NCBI GenBank assembly: GCA_023091735.1
Contig: JALKBU010000105.1
Span: forward strand, 1-64,000
DNA: 64,000 nucleotides
Source of the DNA: Trichomonas tenax
Lineage: Eukaryota; Parabasalia; Trichomonadida; Trichomonadidae
Direction of reading: 5' to 3'
Position 1 is the stretch's first letter, and each line of letters starts with the position of its first letter. This document shows, piece by piece, positions 1 to 9,052 of the stretch. A program made the translations under genes and the position numbers. Below the pieces are notes generated by a model. That model saw only the letters and a list, made by a program, of their open reading frames with translations. It did no database searches and was not told where the DNA came from.

Positions 1-360
1 GCTGCAAATCCAAATCCCATCAAATTCAATAACTTTCATGTGTATAATCGCCCTCAAATCAATTAATGAATTAGTTGCGTTTTTAATTTTAAGCGTATAA
101 GAAGCATTTGAATCAATAATACACATAGAAATATCATATGCTGCATAGTAGAGCATACATTTATGCTGGAAATCGTATATTTTTGGACGATTTGTAATGC
201 AAACAATGATTTGATAGATATATAGACTGTGCCACTTACACCACTGGATATACAACTATCAATATGTACATGAAAGTACTTTCAAATCGAAAAAATATTG
301 ATCAGATAAAAAGTTATGAAGGCCGCGGGACTACACCGCAGAAGGAAAATTTTTCCCCAC
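1..360 (+). repeat. ~390 bp dispersed repeat, copy 1 (cut by window edge)
   Basis: This block is repeated nearly base for base as an inverted copy at 2211-2605 and a direct copy at 3111-3497. The other copies extend about 30-40 bases past the point where this one meets the window edge, so it is probably cut by the window. Its inner end is a GC-rich stretch (GGCCGCGGGACTACACCGCAG, about 322-342) followed by AAAATTTTTCCCCAC. Copies 1 and 2 face each other across about 1.85 kb like long terminal inverted repeats. I see no recognisable protein in it. Confidence 0.93.
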
Positions 361-1434
361 ATTTTCTAGTAATTTTATTGTTTTTGATGTTTTGCTTCTG
401 TGCATTAATTTTCCATAGTCAATATAATCTATTTCAATCATTTATTTACCGTTTTACCAGTATAGTGAAGTTAATTCGAAATATTCAGGAAAAGGTACTT
501 AAACTCTCAACTTTATTTTATCACGGAAATTTCATTCAGTAAAGTTCTTACAGCAAATTATTAGATTTAATTATTCCGCATCATATTACTCTACAATACA
601 TCTAATAGTTATTGGGTAAGCAAAATTGTATAAAATGCCAATATAATAAAGTTTAATTTGATATTAAAAAACGATTAAGTTGTTTATGCCTCATAATGAT
701 AGGATAAGCTTCTTATACAAAAATATTGATATTTATCATCAAAAACATATACATAATTTTTCAATAATTTCAAAAAAATATTGGCACATACAATTTGCTA
801 ATGGTTTAAGTATATTGCTAGCACCCATTAGTAAGTAAACATATCTAAATGTGACTACAAGAAAACTGTTACAACTTGAGTTTTGAATTGAATCTCGAGA
901 TATATTATAGTATCTCGTTATTTTTCATACTGGCAATGATAGCTTGTACTGCTGTGAGCATATTCAACTATAAATATTTACATCTGGCCGTTTCTGATAT
1001 TTTCCAAAATTTTGAAAGTTAGATTAGTCAGAATTTAAACATATAACTGGCATTCGCATTAATTCTTATTTGCAGATAACTGATTTTCACTAAGACAACA
1101 AGACGCAAACAGTCGAAAAGCATGCATTTCTCTTTTTTGACAATTTGTTTGTAAATATATTACATGTCAGATTTCAACATTGCATCAAGACTCTGCAAAA
1201 AGACAACCTAGTTTAGACGTTGTGAAGGGAAATGCATTTTTGGGGTTCTTTTTAAGATTTCTCAATAAACAAATTGATTTTGACCGAGTATGGTGAGTTT
1301 TTGTTTGTTTTATGCAGAACTTTGATCTAATTTATCACGAACAAACCATAAGCGACGCTTCTAATGAGCTCGAAACACATGAAGATGCTTGTTCAGTAAT
1401 GATTCCTTGAATTTTAGAACTGGAATAGTTAGTA
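361..1434. other. Gene-free AT-rich spacer inside the inverted-repeat pair
   Basis: No convincing coding region is visible. A 92-codon frame starting in the repeat at 264 runs to 542, but past the repeat it is only low-complexity, hydrophobic AT-rich codons. The part near 1330-1530 may hold further decayed helicase-like coding on the minus strand in another frame; I cannot support more than that. Confidence 0.5.
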
Positions 1435-1872
1435 TTATAATATAATGGTCGAAAATTCATTTTTGCTCCTGAGTTCATTGAAAATATGTTCTGATTCGAC
1501 GCTTGATGGTATGAAAACGACAATATTGTCAAAGTCGTGTGCTAATGCTATTTCGTTTGACAATATTTTAATAATGCTGGCTCTGGAATAGCTGCTGCAT
1601 TCCACTGATATATCAAAACTACTATCATTGGATACAGCTTTTGTTTCTAATTCAGGTATATTCACTGACCTGGATGAAACTAGAACAAAAGGTAAATTAT
1701 AGTGCTTGAGAAATGAAACATAATTGCTGGTGTAATTAGAAAGATAATCTATTTCATTGAAGATGACACATGTTTGATCGAAATCTTTGCTTTGAAGATA
1801 GAAATTCAAAACTTCTTTTGTTTTAAGCATGTCCCTTCTATTGTGCGACCAGCGTGTGCGGGTGATGGATTT
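1435..1872 (-). pseudogene. Helicase-like (DEAH/SF2) coding remnant
   Basis: The minus-strand frame runs about 140 codons without a stop after leaving the minisatellite. Its layout resembles the middle of an SF2 DEAH-type helicase: a hydrophobic strand ending NEID (a possible degenerate motif II), then about 20 residues later a strand ending VSSRS (motif III-like position), and later VVFIPSSVESEHIFNEL, which resembles the motif IV strand of DEAH helicases. The N-terminal ATP-binding part (motif I) is missing and is replaced by the translated minisatellite. The frame stops at 1435, before motifs V and VI. This is most likely a decayed mobile-element or host helicase piece. The family call rests on pattern only. 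Confidence 0.35.
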
Positions 1873-2214
1873 GGAATTATTGAGTGAGTGGAAATATTGA
1901 GTGAGTGGAAATATTGAGTGAGTGGAAATATTGAGTGAGTGGAAATATTGAGTGAGTGGAATTATTGAGTGAGTGGAATTATTGAGTGGGTGGAAATATT
2001 GAGTGAGTGGAAATATTGAGTGAGTGGAAATATTGAGTGAGTGGAAATATTGAGTGGGTGGAAATATTGAGTGAGTGGAAATATTGAGTGAGTGGAAATA
2101 TTGAGTGGGTGGAAATATTGAGTGAGTGGAAATATCGAGTGAGTGGAAATATTGAGTGGGTGGAAATATTGAGTGAGTGGAAATATTGAGTGGGTGGAAA
2201 TATTGAGTGAGTGG
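1873..2214. repeat. 17 bp minisatellite, about 20 tandem units
   Basis: The unit is GGAAATATTGAGTGAGT with a few recurrent variants: GGAATTATT for GGAAATATT, GAGTGGGT for GAGTGAGT, and one ATCGAG. Because 17 is not divisible by 3, the minus strand cycles through all three frames. None of them contains a stop, so the array is open in every minus frame as a 17-residue, 51-base protein repeat rich in Thr, His, Ser, Phe and Pro. The array abuts inverted repeat copy 2. Confidence 0.95.
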
Positions 2215-2605
2215 GGAAAAATTTTTCCTTCTGTGGTGTAGTCCCGCGACCTTCATAACTTTTTATCTGATCAATATTTTTTCGATTTGAAAGTACTTTC
2301 ATGTACATATTGATAGTTGTCTATGCAGTGGTGTAAGTGGCACAGTCTATATATCTATCAAATCATTGTTTGCATTACAAATCGTCCAAAAATATACGAT
2401 TTCCAGCATAAATGTATGCTCTACTATGCAGCATATGATATTTTTATGTGTATTATTGATTCAAATGCTTCTTATACGCTTAAAATTAAAAACGCAACTA
2501 ATTCATTAATTGATTTGAGGGCGATTATACACATGAAAGTTATTGAATTTGATGGGATTTGGATTTGCAGCTGTAATAATGTAAAATTTTAGAATCTTAG
2601 ATTTG
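2211..2605 (-). repeat. ~390 bp dispersed repeat, copy 2 (inverted)
   Basis: This is the reverse complement of copies 1 and 3, with very few substitutions. It pairs as an inverted repeat with copy 1 (around the minisatellite and helicase remnant) and with copy 3 (around a ~505 bp spacer). The plus strand has an open frame of about 90 codons from the ATG at 2323 to 2592. The start codon is lost in copy 1 and in the partial copy, and the translation matches nothing I recognise, so I do not call it a gene. Confidence 0.95.
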
Positions 2606-2910
2606 GTTTTATTATTTATGAGGTTTTTCAATTGGAAAGTAAAAGCAGATCAAAATTTTGCTTTTGTTAGATATACAATTGCTAGCCTTGAATTATAGTT
2701 GAGATCGTGGTGATAAAAATATTATATCAAGGTAATATTTCATTAAAAAGACGTCAAAATTAATATTTTATAATATCTTTTAAAAATGAATAAAATTATA
2801 GACTTTGATCTTTATTCCAGAATATAATTCAGTAGAAATACAAGAAGAAAGAAGAAATATTAAATTTTTTTAGTTGTCATCATATTGATAACCTCAGGCT
2901 GTAATAATCT
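2606..2910. other. AT-rich spacer between repeat copies
   Basis: Unique-looking AT-rich sequence between copy 2 and the partial copy. I see no open frame, hairpin or motif. Confidence 0.5.
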
Positions 2911-3075
2911 ATTTTTCGATTTGAAAGTACCTTCATGAACTTATTGATAGTTGTCTATCCAGTGGTATAAGTGGCACAGTCTATATATCTATCAAATCAT
3001 TGTTTGCATTACAAATCGTCCAAAAATATACGATTTCCAGCATAAATATATGCATTAATATGCAGCGCTGAGGAA
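2911..3075 (-). repeat. Partial copy of the ~390 bp repeat
   Basis: About 160 bases match the central part of the repeat, from TTTCGATTTGAAAG to GCATTAATATGCAG, in the same orientation as copy 2. It carries more substitutions than the full copies, so it is probably older or a recombination fragment. Confidence 0.9.
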
Positions 3076-3110
3076 AGATGGTGTCTCAGTGCATAATTTT
3101 TTTTTCATTG

Positions 3111-3497
3111 CCAAATCTAAGATTCTAAAATTTTACATTATTACAGCTGCAAATCCAAATCCCATCAAATTCAATAACTTTCATGTGTATAATCGCCCTC
3201 AAATCAATTAATGAATTAGTTGCGTTTTTAATTTTAAGCGTATAAGAAGCATTTGAATCAATAATACACATAAAAATATCATATGCTGCATAGTAGAGCA
3301 TACATTTATGCTGGAAATCGTATATTTTTGGACGATTTGTAATGCAAACAATGATTTGATAGATATATAGACTGTGCCACTTACACCACTGCATAGACAA
3401 CTATCAATATGTACATGAAAGTACTTTCAAATCGAAAAAAATATTGATCAGATAAAAAGTTATGAAGGCCGCGGGACTACACCGCAGAAGGAAAAAT
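3111..3497 (+). repeat. ~390 bp dispersed repeat, copy 3
   Basis: A full-length direct copy that starts at AAATCTAAGATTCTAAAATT and ends at GCAGAAGGAAAA. It is nearly identical to copy 2 in inverted orientation. One extra A in the run near 3436 breaks the short frame that is open in copies 1 and 2. Confidence 0.95.
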
Positions 3498-4019
3498 ACT
3501 GCCGAAAATGTGGAAATTCTCGGTAATTTACAGCTCTTTTATCAAATTTTCTTCAAAATTTAGGATCTATACATGATATCATATCCATCAGAACTATAAA
3601 AATTAAAATTGAATGTAGCAAAAAGTGATTATTCTCCACATCTTTGCATCATTATTTAAAATATTTTTAGATAAAAATTAAATCATCAAAACGTGACAAG
3701 GCTTTCAAATTGAAAATAATTTAAATCTATAACTATTTTTGTATAGCTAAATATTACATTATCAAAACGTGATATAATTGAAATAAAGGTGATATTGTAA
3801 TCATTAATATGCTTTAAATATGCAATACAAAAATAAAGATTTAAGATTTCGAAACGTGACAAGTGATAGATGATAAAAGTAACAAATGATTACAATTGAG
3901 ATGTAAATGTCATTTTTCGGGATTTTCCGCTGTGTTCCTGATTTATACATAACCAAAGCGTCATAAATCGATAGAAAAACGAAATTCAAATATACGTTTT
4001 TTCGCAAAAAATAAAAATA
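3498..4019 (+). promoter_or_regulatory. Upstream region of the STPGR gene with three ACGTGA motifs
   Basis: This gene-free stretch contains three copies of a short motif: TCAAAACGTGACAAG at 3686-3700, ATCAAAACGTGATAT at 3761-3775 and TTCGAAACGTGACAAG at 3847-3862. All are in the same orientation and within 335 bases of the downstream start codon. A regulatory role is inferred from repetition and position only. Confidence 0.35.
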
Positions 4020-5246
4020 ATGTCTGGGCTTTATGCACGAGTGACGAGTTCTACTGTCAATCCAGGGCCCGGCTCATACAATCCGAAGCTAGGCACTACA
4101 AGTGACAAACCACGCGCGCCTGAATTTTCTCTTAAAGGAAGGCATGAATCATCCGAAAACGTCAATACTGCTCCATATCGCGATCTTCCTTCCTCCATCG
4201 GTTCTGGACCGAAAATATCCCTCGCGTCACGCCACGCGACGAGAGATGTTGAAAATACGCCAGGTCCGGGCTACGTTCCTCCAGCGTTAGGTGCAGACAC
4301 TCCAAAAGTGTCCATGTCGACAAGGCACGCTGAAGTACGCGATTCTAGACTCGATAATCCTGGTCCTGGCGCTTATGCTTATACACCAACGTTCGGCAAT
4401 GAAGCCCCAAAGGCATATATGCACGCAAGAACAGGTGACCCAATGGGCATAAACTCTATTTCTCCAGGTCCTGGTGCATATAACCCTGATTATTCGACTC
4501 AAAAGAAGAGAGCACCTTCTGCTTCGATGCACATCAGAACAAGCGAAAGATCGATCGAGACAACACCAGGTCCAGGCGATTACGCTATTGATCGTTCGCT
4601 TGGCGGCACAAAACCAACAATGCACGCGAGAACTGGCGATCCAATGGGTATCAACTCTATTTCACCAGGCCCAGGCGCTTACAATCCATCAGACTCTTCA
4701 AAGCCAAAGGCTCCATCATTCACAATGAAGGGACGCCACGAGTCTGTCGATCGTCCGAGCACGGCTCCATATCGCGATCTCCCATCATCAATCGGCCAGG
4801 GTCCAAAGATCTCTTTGGCTTCAAGACACTCAACACGTGATGTCGAGAACACACCAGGTCCTAACTATATCCCACCGGCACTCGGTGCTGATGCTCCAAA
4901 GGTTGCTATGTCATACAGACACGGTGAAGTCAGAGACTCAAGAGTCGACAATCCAGGACCAGGTGCCTACGGATACACGCCAGCTTTCGGCAACGAAGCT
5001 CCAAAGGCATATATGCACTCAAGAACAGGCGATCCAATGGGTATCAATTCTATTTCTCCAGGTCCAGGTGCTTACAGCCCTGATTATAACTCACAGAAGC
5101 CAAGAGCTCCTTCTTCCTCGATGCACATCAGGCCGAAGGATAGAACTGCCGATACAACACCAGGTTACACAGATCTTGGCTCCACACTCAAGGGTCCAGC
5201 CTTCACAATCGGCCTGAAGGAGAACCTCGGAATGATCCCTGTCTAA
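4020..5246 (+). CDS. STPGR/SHIPPO-repeat protein (ODF3/CIMAP-like), 408 aa
   Basis: The protein is built from Pro-Gly-rich repeats of the STPGR (SHIPPO) type: many TPGPG, SPGPGAY and NPGPGAY motifs spaced 25-40 residues, separated by short SxxxRH or MHxRT segments. Proteins of this family (ODF3/CIMAP) associate with microtubules of flagella and the cytoskeleton, so a flagellar or axostyle role is likely. Residues about 15-190 are duplicated as about 213-390, with the same order of blocks (APYRDLPSSIG, ENTPGP, PALGAD, DPMGINSISPGPGAY). The two halves use different synonymous codons, so the duplication is not recent. The GC content is clearly higher than in the flanks, as expected for an expressed gene. 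The start ATG follows an A-rich leader. Residues 391-408 form a non-repeat tail. Confidence 0.88.
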   Translation: MSGLYARVTSSTVNPGPGSYNPKLGTTSDKPRAPEFSLKGRHESSENVNTAPYRDLPSSIGSGPKISLASRHATRDVENTPGPGYVPPALGADTPKVSMSTRHAEVRDSRLDNPGPGAYAYTPTFGNEAPKAYMHARTGDPMGINSISPGPGAYNPDYSTQKKRAPSASMHIRTSERSIETTPGPGDYAIDRSLGGTKPTMHARTGDPMGINSISPGPGAYNPSDSSKPKAPSFTMKGRHESVDRPSTAPYRDLPSSIGQGPKISLASRHSTRDVENTPGPNYIPPALGADAPKVAMSYRHGEVRDSRVDNPGPGAYGYTPAFGNEAPKAYMHSRTGDPMGINSISPGPGAYSPDYNSQKPRAPSSSMHIRPKDRTADTTPGYTDLGSTLKGPAFTIGLKENLGMIPV

Positions 5247-5563
5247 GTATATTTCCAATCTTGTCTTTTGAATTTTACTTTATATTAAAAATTAATGTGA
5301 TACATAACTAAATTTTTATTAATTAATGCAGCTATATCATATAAATTCGATATTTATGGTGCTGAAGATGCCGCTCAATATGTAGGCCATTATTTCAATG
5401 CTTTAACCCAATAATATATGTTTTTAATTCAGTTGCCAAGTAAAATTGTTACATGACAAAAAATAACAAATGAATATTTACCTATGGTTATATTTGAAAA
5501 AGCGTGATATATAGTATGTAGTATCCAAATCAATAAGAAAATCAAATCCAAAAGGAAAAAAAT
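5247..5563. other. AT-rich spacer
   Basis: Short intergenic spacer. An AAAAGCGTGATATA sequence near 5499 resembles the ACGTGA motif found upstream of the previous gene. Nothing else is visible. Confidence 0.4.
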
Positions 5564-6091
5564 ATGACAATTTGTAAAGTTTATAAATATTCTACCATAG
5601 AAAAATCAAAAATGGAATTGCAGAAGATTCTCAACGACGATCAGACTGTTTTCTTCGACATTTTCCTCCCCAAAGTCGCCAAGGACAGTGATGAATACAA
5701 ACTATTGGAGGTTCTCTCGTATGGAACGTGGAAAGATTATAAAGCTTTAGAGCCGTCTTTGCCAGATGCATTAAAACTGAAGCCAGGTACAAACGGAGAG
5801 AGAAAGCTCAAAGGATTGACAATTCTTTCGCATTTTGCAAATAATACTATCGCAAGTTTCCAAACATTGAAGGAATTAATAGATGAAAAGGAAGACGATG
5901 ATCTTGAGAACATTGTGTTCTATATGCAGAAAATGCACCTCCTTCGTGTCCAAATTAGGCAAATCGAATCTGAAATAGAATGCTTGAGGTGCCCTTCACG
6001 CTGTATCCGTAATATACCTGAGGATATCGACAAGGTAATTTCAAGCATTAATGCATTCAAGCAAAAGGTTAGCGATGTTACTACTAATTAA
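5564..6091 (+). CDS. PCI-type protein, CSN7/eIF3m-like, 175 aa
   Basis: Residues about 45-105 resemble the PCI region of COP9 signalosome subunit 7 and the related eIF3m: a hydrophobic LLEVLSYGTWKDY helix, then a segment ending RKLKGLTILSHFA, which matches the CSN7-type KLKHLTIVSLA signature. A charged helix and a region beginning PEDIDKVISSI follow, where CSN7 has its winged helix and C-terminal helix. CSN7 normally helps hold the deneddylase complex together. The protein is shorter (175 aa) than typical CSN7 (about 220-270 aa), and the winged-helix part is hard to see. An alternative start is the second Met (5612), which removes a poorly conserved N-terminus. The stop overlaps TAAATAAA. It could also be another PCI protein. 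Confidence 0.6.
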   Translation: MTICKVYKYSTIEKSKMELQKILNDDQTVFFDIFLPKVAKDSDEYKLLEVLSYGTWKDYKALEPSLPDALKLKPGTNGERKLKGLTILSHFANNTIASFQTLKELIDEKEDDDLENIVFYMQKMHLLRVQIRQIESEIECLRCPSRCIRNIPEDIDKVISSINAFKQKVSDVTTN

Positions 6092-6433
6092 ATAAAATTA
6101 TTGATTTGGATCTTTAGAAATGCACCAATCCTCTATGTATAGCTATATTTTCAATATTATGTCATAATATCATTTTTAACATTTTTTTGAAATACGGAAA
6201 TCCTAGAATGACTATTTTTGAGCTAATTTCTATAACAAACTCAAAAAGTTTGACATAATTTCAAAAAGCCATAAGATAATTATGAAATTAATCAAATTTG
6301 AAAATATGTTGCATTTTGAAGACTATAAGTTAAAAATCTAGCAAGAAAAGATTCTAATTGTGCGTTAAGAATATAAATAACTTAAACTTTTTAATTATAT
6401 ATTATAAAGTATTAGAAACATGTATAAGTTTTT
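6092..6433. other. AT-rich spacer between convergent genes
   Basis: This is the 3' intergenic space between the convergent PCI-protein and AP-1 sigma genes. I see no coding, repeat or structured element. Confidence 0.5.
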
Positions 6434-6895
6434 TTAAAGATCGCATATCTTATCACCCTCGGTTTCTTCAATGAATCTGTGTTGATTGACTAAACTATCA
6501 ATTGTATTTTTCACTGATGTTTCGAAAACTTCGCCGCCGAGGATCATTTCATCGAGCAGCATATATACATAGTAAAAACTAAATATGATATCGATTTCGC
6601 AAGCGTTTCCAAAGAACTGATCCAAAGCTTCGACGAAGAATTGGATGAGGTCGAGAACGAAAATTTCATTGTCTGAAGCATCCGCAGCGAAAAGAAAGTA
6701 GAGGGATGCGTAGCGTGTGTATACGATTTTACTGTCTCTCCATTCAACGAATTGACAGTGATTCTGTGGTCTGCGAAGAACGAGGCGTGTTACTTCCTTT
6801 GTGATTGCATTTTTCTCTTTCTGGCTGATGGCAGAGTACCACTTAGAGATGCGGACTTTGCCGGCTTTGTTGAACATGAGGACGAACTGGATCAT
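6434..6895 (-). CDS. AP-1 complex sigma (small) subunit, 153 aa
   Basis: This full-length clathrin-adaptor small chain begins MIQFVLMFNKAGKVRISKW, matching the first strands of the sigma longin fold. EWRDSKIVYTRYASLYF carries the small-chain signature with Thr at the usual Lys/Arg position. DNEIFVLDLIQFFVEALD, FGNACEIDIIF and LDEMILGGEVFETS follow. The last motif is typical of AP-1 (and AP-2) sigma rather than AP-3. AP-1 acts at the trans-Golgi and endosomes in cargo sorting with clathrin; a clathrin light chain gene lies at 37138. The length equals that of the family (about 150-160 aa). The ATG at 6895 is the natural start, since the fold begins at residue 1. Assignment to AP-1 over AP-2 is likely but not certain. 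Confidence 0.88.
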   Translation of the reverse strand: MIQFVLMFNKAGKVRISKWYSAISQKEKNAITKEVTRLVLRRPQNHCQFVEWRDSKIVYTRYASLYFLFAADASDNEIFVLDLIQFFVEALDQFFGNACEIDIIFSFYYVYMLLDEMILGGEVFETSVKNTIDSLVNQHRFIEETEGDKICDL

Positions 6896-7686
6896 TTGAA
6901 AAAATAATCGACGAACAGTTTGACACTTTCACAGAAATCATATAAAAGCGGCTGATTTAGCAATATTTAGTTTTTGCATTTAATGTTGTATACGAATGCA
7001 TCAAGAAAATACAAAAATGGAAAATTTGTTTTGATGAACTTTAACATATAGCTATATGAACATTGCTATAATTATTTCTATGACTTATATATTATATATT
7101 TAAGCTCTGTTTTAGATAATAAATGAATATCTCATCAAATCTCATATATGATTATAACTGATGGTGTAACATGTCTACACAGTGAGGACATTATTATCTC
7201 AATGTGATTTTGTCAATCACTTACAAATTCAAATCTTTCTCAATTCATTTTGAAAAAGAAATGAGCATTTGATCTCAACTATCTTTCCATTATATTAAGC
7301 ACATGAGACTAATTATTTTCTGAAGTTGATGCAGATTATCATTATGATATTAAGATTTTTTGTTGAATATTGTGTTTGAGAAAACTTGTAAATAACAATA
7401 TGTTACACATGAAAATTTATATCAATCCACATGTTGTTGTATAGCTTTTCTCTTGTAATCGAAAATATTTTCTCATTCGAATTAAAATCGACGTGTGAAT
7501 ATCACAAACATAGTCTAAAAGCTAAAAGCATTTTAATTACAAAACAAATTATCCTGGAAATAACTTTTGTTAATCAAAAAATTCAAATTAATACACAATG
7601 ATAGTTAATATTTCAAAAAATCAAACCTCTCATTAATATATAAGCGATTTTAAAGCAGTAGAAATTTGATCATAAATAATTAAAAT
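6896..7686. other. AT-rich intergenic region
   Basis: About 790 bases upstream of the AP-1 sigma gene and downstream of the proteasome gene. No open frame, repeat or hairpin stands out. Confidence 0.5.
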
Positions 7687-8397
7687 TTAATTTGCCTCCG
7701 CTCTTGGTGGAAAAGCATCTTCTGGGACCTTCTGTGGGTGACCGTGGCTCTCTTCACAAACCCAACTCATTTCAATCTCCCATTTCTTAAACTGAGTTTC
7801 GTGTAAATTCTTGATGATTCTTTCTACTTCTGGAACAGCCTCACGAACTGTCTTAGAGTTCCAATCTGATTTCTGAAGCTCGGCGCGTGCTAAGTTGCTA
7901 TTTTTACCGAAGCATGTAGCGAAGTAGCCGTAAAACTGGCCACTTGGCTCTAAAGCGTAAAGTGCGTTATCCTCATAGCTAGCGAAAATTGTTGTGCATC
8001 CGAACGGGCGGTAGCCAGAGAAAGCTGTGTGTTGGTGAACATTTATTGAAATGCGGTTGACGAGTTCTGGGATTGTCAATTTAATTCCGAATTGTCGTGA
8101 GTAACTTTCTGCCTCTTCTCTCGCGATGCTAACGATTGAGTAGCAATCTGGGCGATGTCCGATTGTTACGCAAGCAATGGTGTCGTTAATCCAGAAAATT
8201 CTTGGGTTTGTGCCCGGTGTCAAAAGAGAGGATGTTAAATTCTTCTCTGCTGCGAGCAAGATTCCATCTTTGCATTTAACGCCAAGAGCGAGAGTGTCCT
8301 TCTCGACAGCCTTCGTCGCGTACTCGACTTGGAAAAGGCGGCCATCTGGTGAGAACGTAATTGCGTTAAAATCGTATCCGCTTCCGGCACCAGACAT
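7687..8397 (-). CDS. 20S proteasome alpha-type subunit (alpha-7/PSMA3-like), 236 aa
   Basis: The N-terminus GSGYDFNAITFSPDGRLFQ, followed by VEYATKAVE, is the proteasome alpha signature (residues about 6-32), which gates and assembles the alpha ring. KCKDGILLAAEK, a RxFGCTTIFASY segment and LEPSGQFYGYFATCFGKN match the alpha-subunit core. The GYD start, the SW(V/I)xE motif near the C-terminus and an overall length close to 250 point to alpha-7 (PSMA3, yeast Pre10). Alpha subunits are non-catalytic, so no catalytic Thr is expected. The usual acidic tail is short here. The sequence ACGTGACAATCTAAA lies directly before the ATG on the coding strand. Confidence 0.9.
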   Translation of the reverse strand: MSGAGSGYDFNAITFSPDGRLFQVEYATKAVEKDTLALGVKCKDGILLAAEKNLTSSLLTPGTNPRIFWINDTIACVTIGHRPDCYSIVSIAREEAESYSRQFGIKLTIPELVNRISINVHQHTAFSGYRPFGCTTIFASYEDNALYALEPSGQFYGYFATCFGKNSNLARAELQKSDWNSKTVREAVPEVERIIKNLHETQFKKWEIEMSWVCEESHGHPQKVPEDAFPPRAEAN

Positions 8398-9052
8398 TTT
8401 AGATTGTCACGTTTCTTGAAATTCATTATGACCAATTATTGCAGCTTCGATTTTATTCTGGATTTAGATATAAATTTTGATTTTCTATAATTTTTGTCGC
8501 TATAATTTATGATAATTCTTGATATTTTGGCAAGATATTTAACATAATTATATTTTTATTTATTATTTATATTTACTTACTCATATTCTATAATTTTTAT
8601 CATTAAAATTTATGTTAATTTTTGAAATTTTGGCAAGATATTGTTAAATTTAATAATTTTATTTAATAAATGTGCATAACTTTTTATGTTATTTCACTTT
8701 TGCCAATAAACATTGTTATGATTTTTTAATACATTTTTATCAAATTTTGAATTTTCGTTTTTGAGCCATTTCCTCATTAAGTTATTTTATAACATTTCAT
8801 TTTATGCATTTTATAAATCTGCAAAAGTTCAATTAAAGAATATTTATAAATTTATTTTGTAACAAGCATAAAGCAATCTGAATTGAGCACAATAGCTTTG
8901 TGTTCTTAGAGTAATATGGTTTTGTATAATAGATTTGTTGTTATATCAATGAATGAAAAATTATCTAAATATATCGAGAAAATTATTGAGAATTAGTGTG
9001 TATATTGAAAAATAACATTTACATACAAAAATAAATACATATTATCTATATA
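8398..9052. other. AT-rich intergenic region with a repeated phrase
   Basis: Head-to-tail spacer of 655 bases. Two similar stretches (about 8480-8545 and 8590-8650) share TATAATTTTT, TTGATATTTTGGCAAGATATT/TTGAAATTTTGGCAAGATATT and ATTTATTT, so there is a local degenerate duplication of about 65 bases. No coding is visible. Confidence 0.5.

Noticed and set aside
1873..2214. Tandem array as a possible CRISPR
   Set aside because: The units are contiguous 17-base repeats without spacers, in eukaryotic sequence.
2323..2592. About 90-codon open frame inside the ~390 bp repeat
   Set aside because: Open in two copies, but its start codon is missing in copy 1 and the partial copy, and it has no recognisable protein features. 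It is better explained as repeat sequence.
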